10,357 bases of DNA from Crocosphaera sp038442745 (GCF_038442745.1 NZ_JARVCN010000103.1:1-10357); one strand, 5' to 3'; positions 1-7,379 are shown, counted from the first letter of the stretch. Notes: generated by a model from the letters alone, not told the origin. Made by a program: numbers and translations.

Positions 1-43
1 GTTTGGCCTAAGTTTTCGCAGCGAGTGACCCCTGGCTTTTTGA

Positions 44-406
44 GAAGATACTCTAGTAGAAGCAGTTGAAATTAAACAAGGAAAACCCATCGATATACAA
101 ATGATTCGTATTGCCAAAGATAAAATAATTAAATTTAATCCAAGGCGGTATTGTATTTTTTCTTCAGCTAACATTAATGAATTAGACTCTCTCTTAATAG
201 AACAAGAAATTAAAATCATTAGAGATAGTCATGGCTGTCAAATGATTATCAATGGAACTATTCCCACTTTAAAGTATTACTTAAGACTAATAACATCAAC
301 TGAAAAGTTTTTAGATAATTATTCAAAATTAGTTGAACTGGATCAAGAATTACAAGTTATCCACAAAATTAAATGGAATGAAATCTTATCAAAATTAGAC
401 AAATAG
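44..406 (+). pseudogene. 3' remnant of a gene, possibly a type II restriction endonuclease
   Basis: The reading frame is open from just after a TGA at 41-43 to the TAG at 404-406. The first ATG is at 101, but it has no Shine-Dalgarno at a useful distance. The 19 codons before it (44-100) read like real protein (LVEAVEIKQGKPIDIQ), so translation probably began further upstream and the 5' end is lost or frameshifted. The E-I-K triad at 68-76 sits in a hydrophobic strand. It is followed by a helix-like stretch and a strand (YCIFS) ending before a Ser/Asn turn, the layout expected of a PD-(D/E)xK nuclease core. The C-terminal half has a conserved-looking IPTLKYYLRLI helix. Frame 1 is open from 1 to about 69, so a one-base frameshift near the T5 run at 38-42 could join the two frames. 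I recognise no specific enzyme. Inferred: the decayed or frameshifted tail of a restriction enzyme. It could also be a short intact hypothetical gene starting at 101. Confidence 0.45.
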
Positions 407-412
407 GAATTA

Positions 413-464
413 GTCTTCCATCCCTCCCACGCTCTCCAGACTCTCTACACTCCCCACTCCACAC
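413..464. repeat. pyrimidine-rich intergenic stretch with CTCCCCACTCC-like units
   Basis: This stretch of the spacer between the remnant gene and the topoisomerase gene is almost entirely C and T on the plus strand. It contains degenerate short units (CTCCC, CTCTCC, CTCTCTAC, CTCCCCACTCC). Such degenerate CTCCCCA-type runs are common between cyanobacterial genes. No coding potential is visible on either strand. The ORF seen here on the minus strand is low-complexity and rejected. Confidence 0.4.
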
Positions 465-511
465 CAAAGTTCTGCTATAAATATACGATTGAGGGTGTAC
501 CCTAAAAATAC

Positions 512-539
512 TTGTCAAAAAACCCAAGGGATGTATGGT
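512..539 (+). promoter_or_regulatory. candidate sigma70-type promoter for the topoisomerase subunit A gene
   Basis: TTGTCA at 512-517 resembles a -35 box. TATGGT at 534-539 lies 16 bp downstream as a weak -10 box. The predicted start site near 546 would give a leader of about 45 nt. This is a pattern match only. A TATAAATAT stretch around 475-483 is an alternative. Confidence 0.3.
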
Positions 540-576
540 AATTAATAGGGACATTCTCCAATCTGATTAACTCAAC

Positions 577-585
577 AGGAAAGGA
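577..585 (+). promoter_or_regulatory. ribosome binding site of the topoisomerase subunit A gene
   Basis: AGGAAAGGA ends 5 nt before the ATG at 591, an almost ideal purine-rich Shine-Dalgarno. It fixes the start codon. The N-terminus it gives (MAKQLQLVGNGEIIPTALHAE) is the normal beginning of this family. Confidence 0.6.
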
Positions 586-590
586 AACTT

Positions 591-3107
591 ATGGCAAAAC
601 AGTTACAACTCGTAGGAAACGGTGAAATTATCCCCACAGCGTTACACGCAGAGATGCAACGTTCCTATCTTGAGTATGCCATGAGTGTTATTGTGGGGCG
701 GGCCCTCCCAGATGTCAGAGATGGACTCAAACCGGTTCACCGTCGTATTCTCTACGCTATGCACGAATTAGGGTTAACCCCCGATCGCCCTTTCCGAAAA
801 TGTGCCCGCGTGGTGGGGGATGTGTTGGGTAAATACCATCCTCACGGGGATCAAGCGGTGTACGATGCTTTAGTACGGATGGTTCAGGATTTTTCCAGTC
901 GTTATCCTTTGTTGGCCGGCCACGGTAACTTTGGATCGGTAGATAACGATCCCCCGGCTGCCATGCGATACACGGAAACCCGACTGTCTCCCATAGCTGA
1001 TCAAGCTATGTTGACAGAGATCAGCGAAGCAATCGTCAATTTTAGTAGTAATTTTGATAATTCTCAACAAGAACCGGTCGTATTGCCAGCACAATTACCT
1101 AATTTACTGCTTAACGGTTGTACTGGGATCGCTGTTGGAATGGCCACCAATATTCCCCCTCATAACCTGGGAGAAGTGGTGGATGGTTTAATAGCATTAA
1201 TCGATAATCCTCAGTTATCGGACGAGAAATTATGGAAGATTATCCCTGGTCCCGATTTTCCCACCGGTGGGGAAATTATGCAAACTCAGGGTATTGAAGA
1301 AGCTTATCGTCATGGAAAAGGGATCATTCCGGTGCGTGGAGTGGTGAAAATTGAACGCATGGATGTGGGGAAAAAACGCCGTAAAGAAAGAACAGCTATT
1401 ATTGTCACAGAATTGCCCTATCAGGTAACTAAGTCCACTTGGATCGAGAAAATCGCCGATTTAGTCAACAATGGTAGATTAGACGGTATCGCCGACATTC
1501 GTGATGAAAGCGATCGCACAGGAATGCGAGTGGTGATCGAATTGAAACGGGATGCTGTTGCAAAAACAGTTCTTAGGGAATTGTACAAAAAAACTGCCCT
1601 ACAACAAAATTTTGGGGCAATTATGTTAGCTTTGGTGGAGAATCAACCCTGTCAATTATCTCTCCGTCAACTGTTAGAAGAGTTTCTTAAATTTCGAGAA
1701 CATACTTTAACCCGTCAATATAATCATGAGTTACAAGAATGTCGTAATCGGTTACATCTTTTAGAAGGATTATTAATCGCACTTAACGATTTAGACCGCA
1801 TGATTGATATTTTACGTCATGCTGCTGATGGTACCACTGCTAAAGCCCAATTTCAACAAGAATTGAATTTGAGTGAAGCACAAGCTAACGGTATTTTAGC
1901 CATGCCCATGCGTCGTTTAACAGGGTTAGAAAGACAGAAGTTACAGGCAGAATACGATGAGTTAGAAGGGAGAATTAATGAGTTAGAAACTTTGTTAAAT
2001 AACCGCCCCGAATTCTTAAAAGTCCTCAAAAAAGAACTGCGATCGCTAAAACGTAAATACGGAGATGCAAGACGTACTCGTATCATTAAACCTTCCGTAG
2101 AAAAAAGCCCATCCAAATCAACCTCAAGTTCTCAGAAAGCAACCCAAAGTCAAGATAAAATAACTTCAAAATCTAACCAAGAAACAGAAATAGTTGCTCA
2201 ACCTTTTAGTTTATTTACTCCCCAAACTCCTCCCCAAGAAGCTATTTTAGAGATGACTCATCGGGAGACAATTTGTTGGCGATCGCCTAATGATAAAGTT
2301 CCCGATAATCATATTTCAATTTACAGTCAGCCTATTCAAAATAGGGAGCAGTTTGTTGTCATAACTGATATTGGTAAAGCTTACCCTGTAAATGTTTCCG
2401 ATGTTCCTCCCATTAATATTCAACCCATTACTCTATTGAGTTTGTTACCCAAAAGCGCACAACGAGATAGTAAAAAAGTTATCTCCGTTTTCTTCTTATC
2501 AGATAATACAGAAAATAAGGATTTATTGTTATTAACAAATCAAGGAAAAATAAAACGAATTCAATTATCAGAATTAGAAGGGTTGACTAATAGAGGATTA
2601 GTTTTAATCAAACTGAAAGATAATGATTATTTAGAGTATATTTCCCTGACAAAAGAAGGGGAAGAAACTGCGATCGCCATGTCCAGTGGTAGGGTATTAC
2701 GATTCCCCATTGTGGATGAAGTTATACCCATTATGGGCCGCAATGCACAAGGAAATCAAGCACTAAAATTACGCTACGGAGAAACGATTATCAGTTGTGT
2801 TACTCTTGGTGAAAATAAGACAGTTTTATTAGTGTCTAAATTTGGCTATGGTAAACGGTTAAATATTGCCGGTTTACGCAGAACAAAACTAGGTGATATT
2901 GGCACACAAGCCTTACAATTTGCCCAGAAAACTGATAGCTTACTGGGGATGATTACAGTATCAGACTCACAGCAGGTTACTTTATTAACTAATCAAAGGA
3001 AAAGCATCAACTTAGTAGCTAAAAATGTGAAAGTTTGGGGGAAAGATGGTCAAGGCGATCGCTTGGTTAAACTATCTAATCAAGAAGTCATTGATTATGT
3101 AATTTAA
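591..3107 (+). CDS. gyrA/parC: DNA gyrase/topoisomerase IV subunit A (GyrA/ParC-like paralogue)
   Basis: This 838-residue protein is a type IIA topoisomerase breakage-reunion subunit. It cuts and rejoins both DNA strands through a covalent tyrosyl link, in a complex with a GyrB/ParE ATPase that is not in this window. The N-terminal half holds the winged-helix core: RALPDVRDGLKPVHRRILY (37-55), HPHGD (83-87) and catalytic Tyr127 in AAMRYTE. The coiled-coil gate lies around 360-490. The position equivalent to E. coli GyrA Ser83 is Gln88 (HGDQAVYD), while the acidic residue Asp92 is kept. After about residue 495 comes a Ser/Lys/Gln-rich linker (501-550) where GyrA normally has its first beta-pinwheel blade. 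I find no GyrA box (QRRGGKG type). The remaining blades are recognisable (TDIGKAY 592-598, TNQGKIKR 649-656, SSGRVLRF 698-705, FGYGKR 751-756). The missing box suggests the second, ParC-like cyanobacterial paralogue rather than canonical GyrA, though databases usually label both gyrA. The start is fixed by a strong Shine-Dalgarno. It converges with ftsW. Confidence 0.93.
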   Translation: MAKQLQLVGNGEIIPTALHAEMQRSYLEYAMSVIVGRALPDVRDGLKPVHRRILYAMHELGLTPDRPFRKCARVVGDVLGKYHPHGDQAVYDALVRMVQDFSSRYPLLAGHGNFGSVDNDPPAAMRYTETRLSPIADQAMLTEISEAIVNFSSNFDNSQQEPVVLPAQLPNLLLNGCTGIAVGMATNIPPHNLGEVVDGLIALIDNPQLSDEKLWKIIPGPDFPTGGEIMQTQGIEEAYRHGKGIIPVRGVVKIERMDVGKKRRKERTAIIVTELPYQVTKSTWIEKIADLVNNGRLDGIADIRDESDRTGMRVVIELKRDAVAKTVLRELYKKTALQQNFGAIMLALVENQPCQLSLRQLLEEFLKFREHTLTRQYNHELQECRNRLHLLEGLLIALNDLDRMIDILRHAADGTTAKAQFQQELNLSEAQANGILAMPMRRLTGLERQKLQAEYDELEGRINELETLLNNRPEFLKVLKKELRSLKRKYGDARRTRIIKPSVEKSPSKSTSSSQKATQSQDKITSKSNQETEIVAQPFSLFTPQTPPQEAILEMTHRETICWRSPNDKVPDNHISIYSQPIQNREQFVVITDIGKAYPVNVSDVPPINIQPITLLSLLPKSAQRDSKKVISVFFLSDNTENKDLLLLTNQGKIKRIQLSELEGLTNRGLVLIKLKDNDYLEYISLTKEGEETAIAMSSGRVLRFPIVDEVIPIMGRNAQGNQALKLRYGETIISCVTLGENKTVLLVSKFGYGKRLNIAGLRRTKLGDIGTQALQFAQKTDSLLGMITVSDSQQVTLLTNQRKSINLVAKNVKVWGKDGQGDRLVKLSNQEVIDYVI

Positions 3108-3129
3108 CATGATCAAGAAGGCATTAACC

Positions 3130-4290
3130 CTAACCCTTAACTGTCTTTTTCAACGGAAGAATATCTGCTTCATTACTTTCCCTAGCTACCCGAATTAATA
3201 AGGCGGCTAACGTTAAACTAGCTAGGGTAGAACTACCCCCATAACTCCATAAAGGAAAGGGTAAACCAGTGGTAGGTAAAGCCCCTGTGGCGACACCAAT
3301 ATTTAACAACGCTTGCCCCACCATCATCACCATTACACCAATAGCTATTAAACGTTTTACGCGGTGCAAACAGTTAGTTGCAACCCTTAAAGCAAAAGTG
3401 GCGTAGGTTAATAGTAATAAGAGTAAAACAATGCTACCCACAAAGCCAAATTCTTCGGCATAAACAGAGAAAATAAAATCTGTGTATTGAATGGGAAGAT
3501 AAAACAACTTTTGTCCAGACTGTCCATAACCTACCCCGAAAATTTGTCCCGATCCCACCGCCATTAAACTTTGGACTAACTGATAACCATTTCCTAAAGG
3601 ATCGGCCCAAGGATCGAGAAAAGCGGTAATCCGTTTACGCTGATATTCTCGTAAGCTGATGCTAATGAAAGCGGTTAATAAACCCCCTAACGCAGTGGTG
3701 GTTAAATACATAGCAGGAATACCCGAAGCTAAAGCGATTAACCAAACACTCATCCCACACAAGGCAGTGGTACTTAAATTGGGTTGTAATAAAATCGTAG
3801 CTAAAATTACCCCAAAAATTCCCACCCATTGCAGTCTAACTCCCCAAGAATGACGATCCCAATAGCCAAAAATGTAGGCACTTTGTACAACGAGAAAAGG
3901 TTTCATTAATTCTGAGGGTTGGATCAAAACTGGACCCAATTTAATCCAACGGGTTGCCCCATATACTTCGTGGCCAAATCCTGGAATTAATGTTGACACA
4001 ATTAATCCCAATAGGATCAGCATACAGAAAGGGGCCAATTTAATTAGGTATTGTAGAGGCGATCGCACAATTAAATTAAAGCCCTGCAATCCAATCCAAA
4101 TCCAAATGCTTTGACGGATTATGTAATACCAACCGTTGCCAGTTTCTGCTAATGCAACGGGATAAGAAGCTGAAAACAGGGCAATTAATCCTAAAGATAG
4201 CCACAAAAAGGTTAACCAGCGTAAAAAGCGGGCTTCTCTACACCAATCTTGTACTGTAGGTTCGAAAATGGGGATAAAGTACCTTAACAT
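3130..4290 (-). CDS. ftsW: FtsW-type SEDS peptidoglycan glycosyltransferase
   Basis: This 386-residue polytopic membrane protein belongs to the FtsW/RodA/SpoVE (SEDS) family, which polymerises lipid II into glycan strands. FtsW works at the septum with a class B penicillin-binding protein. About ten membrane segments are visible, starting near residue 23. Numbering from the upstream TTG (one residue more), family motifs are GATRWIKLGPVLIQPSELMK (112-131), QPNLST (170-175, usually QPDLGT), RITAFLDPWADPLGNGYQ (221-238), YTDFIFSVYAEEFGF (270-284) and GLPFPLWSYGGSS (343-355). Asp231 in DPLG matches the catalytic Asp of RodA/FtsW. The short N-terminal tail before the first helix and the WLTFLW start look like cyanobacterial FtsW more than RodA, but I cannot exclude RodA. 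I chose the ATG at 4290; a TTG sits directly before it at 4293. Neither has a good Shine-Dalgarno. It lies 154 bp downstream of cofH on the same strand and probably has its own promoter. Confidence 0.9.
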   Translation of the reverse strand: MLRYFIPIFEPTVQDWCREARFLRWLTFLWLSLGLIALFSASYPVALAETGNGWYYIIRQSIWIWIGLQGFNLIVRSPLQYLIKLAPFCMLILLGLIVSTLIPGFGHEVYGATRWIKLGPVLIQPSELMKPFLVVQSAYIFGYWDRHSWGVRLQWVGIFGVILATILLQPNLSTTALCGMSVWLIALASGIPAMYLTTTALGGLLTAFISISLREYQRKRITAFLDPWADPLGNGYQLVQSLMAVGSGQIFGVGYGQSGQKLFYLPIQYTDFIFSVYAEEFGFVGSIVLLLLLLTYATFALRVATNCLHRVKRLIAIGVMVMMVGQALLNIGVATGALPTTGLPFPLWSYGGSSTLASLTLAALLIRVARESNEADILPLKKTVKG

Positions 4291-4302
4291 CAATCTTTTT
4301 TG

Positions 4303-4340
4303 ACCCCAATAGTTGGCATAACTTTCTCTTGTCCTGGGGT
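4303..4340 (-). other. inverted repeat in the ftsW leader
   Basis: ACCCCA (4303-4308) and TGGGGT (4335-4340) are perfect 6-bp complements around a 26-nt loop. The loop holds a smaller AGTT/AACT pair (4311-4314 and 4320-4323). In the ftsW transcript the structure would end about 12 nt before the start codon. It may be chance; the stem is short. Confidence 0.25.
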
Positions 4341-4350
4341 TGATAGTTTA

Positions 4351-4378
4351 ATAGTAGGAGATGAGAAAACATGGTCAA
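4351..4378 (-). promoter_or_regulatory. candidate promoter of ftsW
   Basis: On the minus strand TTGACC (4378-4373) matches the -35 consensus at five of six positions. TACTAT (4356-4351) lies 16 bp downstream as a -10 box. Transcription would start near 4344 and give a leader of roughly 54 nt. This would let ftsW be expressed independently of cofH. Confidence 0.4.
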
Positions 4379-4417
4379 GGGTTCCCCAAAAGTATTTAGT
4401 TTATTAGTGAATAGTAA

Positions 4418-4440
4418 ACAGTTACCAGTTATCACTTACC
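4418..4440. repeat. short dispersed repeat of the CAGTTACC/CAGTTATCA family
   Basis: This stretch in the cofH-ftsW spacer contains CAGTTACC followed by CAGTTATCA (overlapping at CAG). The same two words occur in inverse orientation near the right end of the window (10281-10310). Tandem TAACTGA/CAGTTATC units are frequent in cyanobacterial intergenic DNA. Confidence 0.4.
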
Positions 4441-4444
4441 TTTT

Positions 4445-5596
4445 CTAGATCGCCGAATTCACAGTCTTGTATAAAGTACCTCGTTGTTTATAGGGACGCG
4501 GCAAGGAAGCGATCGCTTCTTGTAAGGTTTCTACTTCCATACAAGTGCCTCCCATTGCCCCTGCCATTGTTGTAATATGTTCTTCCATAAGGGTTCCACC
4601 GATGTCGTTACAACCCCATCTCAAGGCTTCTGTTGCGCCATGTAAACCTAATTTTACCCAACTGGGCTGATGGTTGGGTATCCATTTCCCCAGGAAAATT
4701 CGAGATACTGCAGTTAATAATAAAGTATCTTTTAAACTCGGTTGCTCTCTTTTAACACGCCTTCTTAGGGCTGGAGGTGCATCTTTGCCCACAAAAGGTA
4801 AAATAATAAATTCTGTGATTCTGGCTGGATAATTGTTGTGGATGGCAGTTTTTTGTAAGGTTCTTAAATGACTTAAATGTTGTATTTGTTGTTCGGGGGT
4901 TTCAATATGTCCAGATAATAGGGTGCTAGTGGTGTATAAACCCAAAGAATGAGCTAGGCTAATAATCTCTAACCAGGTTTGAGTAAGGATTTTTTCTGGG
5001 CAGATAATCCGTCTTACTTTGTCGTCTAAGACTTCGGCTGCTGTTCCTGGCATTGAGCCTAAACCAGCATTTTTTAAAGCTATAATTACCTCCCTATAAC
5101 TAATTTTATCTTCCCTAGCGATAAATTGGATTTCTTGAGGGGAAAAAGCGTGTAGATGGAGGTTAGGAAATGTTCGTTTTAAATTGATAATTAACTGTTG
5201 ATAATATTGTAAAGAACTGCCGTTTACTTTTGCTTCGGTGTTTAATCCCCCCTGCATACAAATTTCTGTTGCCCCTCTATTTACGGCATCTGAGGCTTTT
5301 TCGATAATCTTTTCTGTACTTAGCCAAAATGCTCCTTCATCTCCTGTATCCCGTCTAAAGGCACAAAAGTTGCAGTGTTGCTCGCAAATGTTGGTAAAGT
5401 TTATATTACGGTTAATAACGTAGGTTACGGTGTTTCCTACCTGATTTTGACGAAGTTTATCGGCAGTTTGACGAATGGCATTAATTGTGGTTTCATCGGT
5501 TTGAGATAAAAGAGTAACCCCATCGGTTTCTGATAGTTCCCGATTGTTCTCTACATCTTCTAAAATATTTTTTATTGTTTTTATTTGATTAATCAC
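4445..5596 (-). CDS. cofH: FO synthase subunit 2 (CofH), radical SAM enzyme
   Basis: This 383-residue radical SAM protein is 5-amino-6-(D-ribitylamino)uracil--L-tyrosine 4-hydroxyphenyl transferase. CofH couples a tyrosine-derived fragment to the ribityl-uracil; CofG then closes the ring to make FO, the deazaflavin that serves as antenna chromophore in some cyanobacterial photolyases. The [4Fe-4S] motif is Cys71-x3-Cys75-x2-Cys78 (CEQHCNFC). It is preceded by the strand TYVINRNINFTNIC and followed by CAFRRDTG, both typical of CofH/CofG/MqnE/MqnC. Other family signatures are EICMQGGL (111-118), LHAFSPQEI, MPGTAAEVLDD and STLLSGHIET. The length is normal for CofH. The menaquinone enzymes MqnE/MqnC are relatives, but the motifs fit CofH best. 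The start is a GTG with no visible Shine-Dalgarno, and I see no alternative ATG before the core. No cofG is present in the window. Confidence 0.9.
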   Translation of the reverse strand: MINQIKTIKNILEDVENNRELSETDGVTLLSQTDETTINAIRQTADKLRQNQVGNTVTYVINRNINFTNICEQHCNFCAFRRDTGDEGAFWLSTEKIIEKASDAVNRGATEICMQGGLNTEAKVNGSSLQYYQQLIINLKRTFPNLHLHAFSPQEIQFIAREDKISYREVIIALKNAGLGSMPGTAAEVLDDKVRRIICPEKILTQTWLEIISLAHSLGLYTTSTLLSGHIETPEQQIQHLSHLRTLQKTAIHNNYPARITEFIILPFVGKDAPPALRRRVKREQPSLKDTLLLTAVSRIFLGKWIPNHQPSWVKLGLHGATEALRWGCNDIGGTLMEEHITTMAGAMGGTCMEVETLQEAIASLPRPYKQRGTLYKTVNSAI

Positions 5597-5637
5597 AGGA
5601 GTAGATAAAATAAAAAATAAATAAGTATTCCCCTTTT

Positions 5638-5646
5638 ATTGTATCA
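5638..5646 (-). promoter_or_regulatory. candidate extended -10 promoter of cofH
   Basis: On the minus strand the spacer reads TGATACAAT, an extended -10 (TGn plus TACAAT, five of six matches). The -35 region is weak. The start site would fall near 5631, about 35 nt before the GTG. It lies in the 79-bp AT-rich spacer shared with the divergent glycosyltransferase gene. Confidence 0.35.
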
Positions 5647-5675
5647 AACATCTGATTTTTTAAAAAGGTTAATTA

Positions 5676-7343
5676 ATGAAAATTTCGACAAAAACTATTA
5701 AGATTATTCTTTTAATCGCAATTGCTTGTGCTGTCTTTATTAGGGTTGCACATCTCGGTAGCCGAGAATTTTGGTACGATGAAGTCCTATCCTTACTATT
5801 ATCCACTGGTAAAAAATCACAATATCAAAATCCTAAAGATGTTCCTATTATACTCGCTAATTATACCAGTTTATTAAGCCTTCCCTTGGAAAATGGTTTC
5901 TCAGATTTTCTCACAACTCTAGAAAAGTTTTTGAAAGGATTAGTCGCAGAGCCTCATCCATTTCTTTTCTTTTTAGAGCAGCATTTTTGGCTAAGATTGT
6001 TTGGTAATTCTGAAGCAGCAATGCGGAGCATCATTGTTTTATTTAGTTTGGGTTCTATGGGGTGTGCTTACGGTTTAGGCAGAAGATTATTAGGAGTACA
6101 AGGGGGTTTATTATTTGCGGCATTGTTGGGATTAAACCCCTATTATTTATTCCACTCTCTAAATATCAGAATGTATTGTTCATTGGTATTTTGGGTTTTA
6201 TTAAGCAGTTGGTCTTTGATTGAATTGATCTTATTAAACACTTCAGAAAATCCTCAAAAGAACAATAAAAAAACTAAGATTTTTTGGACAGCGTTGTTAA
6301 TTTTGTCCGCAGCATCCGGATTAATGACATTTTACTACTTTGCTGTGTTCTTTTTAGTGTTTGCTGTCTTGGTTTTATATTTGGATCGCCGAAAATGGTG
6401 GCAATATGCTCTGTATTTAATCAGTGGTATTATTATTACAATTCCTTGGGTGTGGTGGGGAACGAGACAACAATTAAGAAATGCCGACTTAGGAAGATTC
6501 TCTAGTAAAGGTAGTTTTTTAGCCGCCATAATTAGACACTTGCAAGAGTTTTTGGATGTTTTAGGTATTCACTTATTAGTTGGTGATTGGTCAAGCATTC
6601 TGCCAAATACTATAGTGACTATTTCAGGAGTTTTTGTTTTTATTGGTCTCATTTATTGTGGCTATAAATTACAGCGTAATAACCAAAAAAAATTACTAAT
6701 CATTAGTTTCTTGTTAGGTTTATTTCCCCTATTTTTAATGTTACTCTTAGACATTATTACCAGAAAATTTACTATAGCATTCGGGTTTGGTCGTTCTGTA
6801 ATCTTTGTCTTACCTGGTTGCTTATTACTATTAACTACTTTTTTGAAAAAAGGAGGTATAAAGTTCAAAAATGTCGCTATTCTAAGCCTATTAGTAATAT
6901 ATCTGAGTATCAATATCGCCGATTTCAGTTTGCGTTCTCGTCAAATGTTTCATCGCGTAGCAGACATTATCGATGAACAGCCAAATACACCTACCTTGAT
7001 TATTATGAATTCCCAAGCCTGGGGTCATGTATTAAGGTTAGCTTATTATCTTCCCACTACTTCACCCATTAGCTTGTTAGCACAAAAATCCGCTCAATTA
7101 TCTCCTGTTTTAGAACAAAATTTAGATAAAAAATCTCAACAATACCAACGAATTTTGTGGTTAGATAGCGAACGTCCTGTCTGGGGAAAACCCAGTACAG
7201 AACAACAAAAACAAGAGGTTAAAACCGTCCTCGAGCAAGATTATAGTCTGCAAAGTTCTCAAAGATTAGTGGGAACCTGGAAGTTAGATAATTTCAACGT
7301 AAATGTTTATGAAAAAAAATCTGACTCCGTACCTCAAACCTAA
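5676..7343 (+). CDS. GT-C membrane glycosyltransferase (GT39/ArnT-like)
   Basis: This 555-residue integral membrane protein has the layout of lipid-carrier-dependent GT-C glycosyltransferases (PMT/ArnT-like). These enzymes move a sugar from a polyprenyl-phosphate donor to a lipid, glycan or protein on the outer face of the cytoplasmic membrane. After a first helix (about 8-24) comes REFWYDEVLSL (30-40), whose Asp35-Glu36 matches the catalytic loop of the family. The family pattern continues with HPFLFFLEQHFWLRLFGNSE (94-113) and Arg117, then a run of membrane helices from about 118 to 412. NIRMYCSL (163-170) is the typical R-x-Y turn. The last 140 residues are soluble and presumably extracytoplasmic. 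AAAAAGG at 5662-5668 serves as ribosome binding site. The donor and acceptor cannot be told from sequence, and no glycan-synthesis genes adjoin it. Confidence 0.8.
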   Translation: MKISTKTIKIILLIAIACAVFIRVAHLGSREFWYDEVLSLLLSTGKKSQYQNPKDVPIILANYTSLLSLPLENGFSDFLTTLEKFLKGLVAEPHPFLFFLEQHFWLRLFGNSEAAMRSIIVLFSLGSMGCAYGLGRRLLGVQGGLLFAALLGLNPYYLFHSLNIRMYCSLVFWVLLSSWSLIELILLNTSENPQKNNKKTKIFWTALLILSAASGLMTFYYFAVFFLVFAVLVLYLDRRKWWQYALYLISGIIITIPWVWWGTRQQLRNADLGRFSSKGSFLAAIIRHLQEFLDVLGIHLLVGDWSSILPNTIVTISGVFVFIGLIYCGYKLQRNNQKKLLIISFLLGLFPLFLMLLLDIITRKFTIAFGFGRSVIFVLPGCLLLLTTFLKKGGIKFKNVAILSLLVIYLSINIADFSLRSRQMFHRVADIIDEQPNTPTLIIMNSQAWGHVLRLAYYLPTTSPISLLAQKSAQLSPVLEQNLDKKSQQYQRILWLDSERPVWGKPSTEQQKQEVKTVLEQDYSLQSSQRLVGTWKLDNFNVNVYEKKSDSVPQT

Positions 7344-7379
7344 CTAAAATGTAATTGAGATCCCTTCTGTGGCAAAAAT

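Noticed and set aside
369..554. 61-residue minus-strand ORF across the spacer before the topoisomerase gene
   Set aside because: It overlaps the end of the remnant gene and the predicted topoisomerase promoter, and its Arg/Gly/Glu-rich middle comes from the pyrimidine-rich repeat. No family resemblance.
3121..3140. TTAACCCTAACCCTTAA run resembling a telomere-type repeat
   Set aside because: It is only two partial units and overlaps the ftsW stop codon. Chance in AT-rich DNA is the simplest explanation.
4238..4435. 65-residue minus-strand ORF overlapping the start of ftsW
   Set aside because: It overlaps the 5' end of ftsW in another frame and runs through the repeat and predicted promoter. 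No recognisable protein features.
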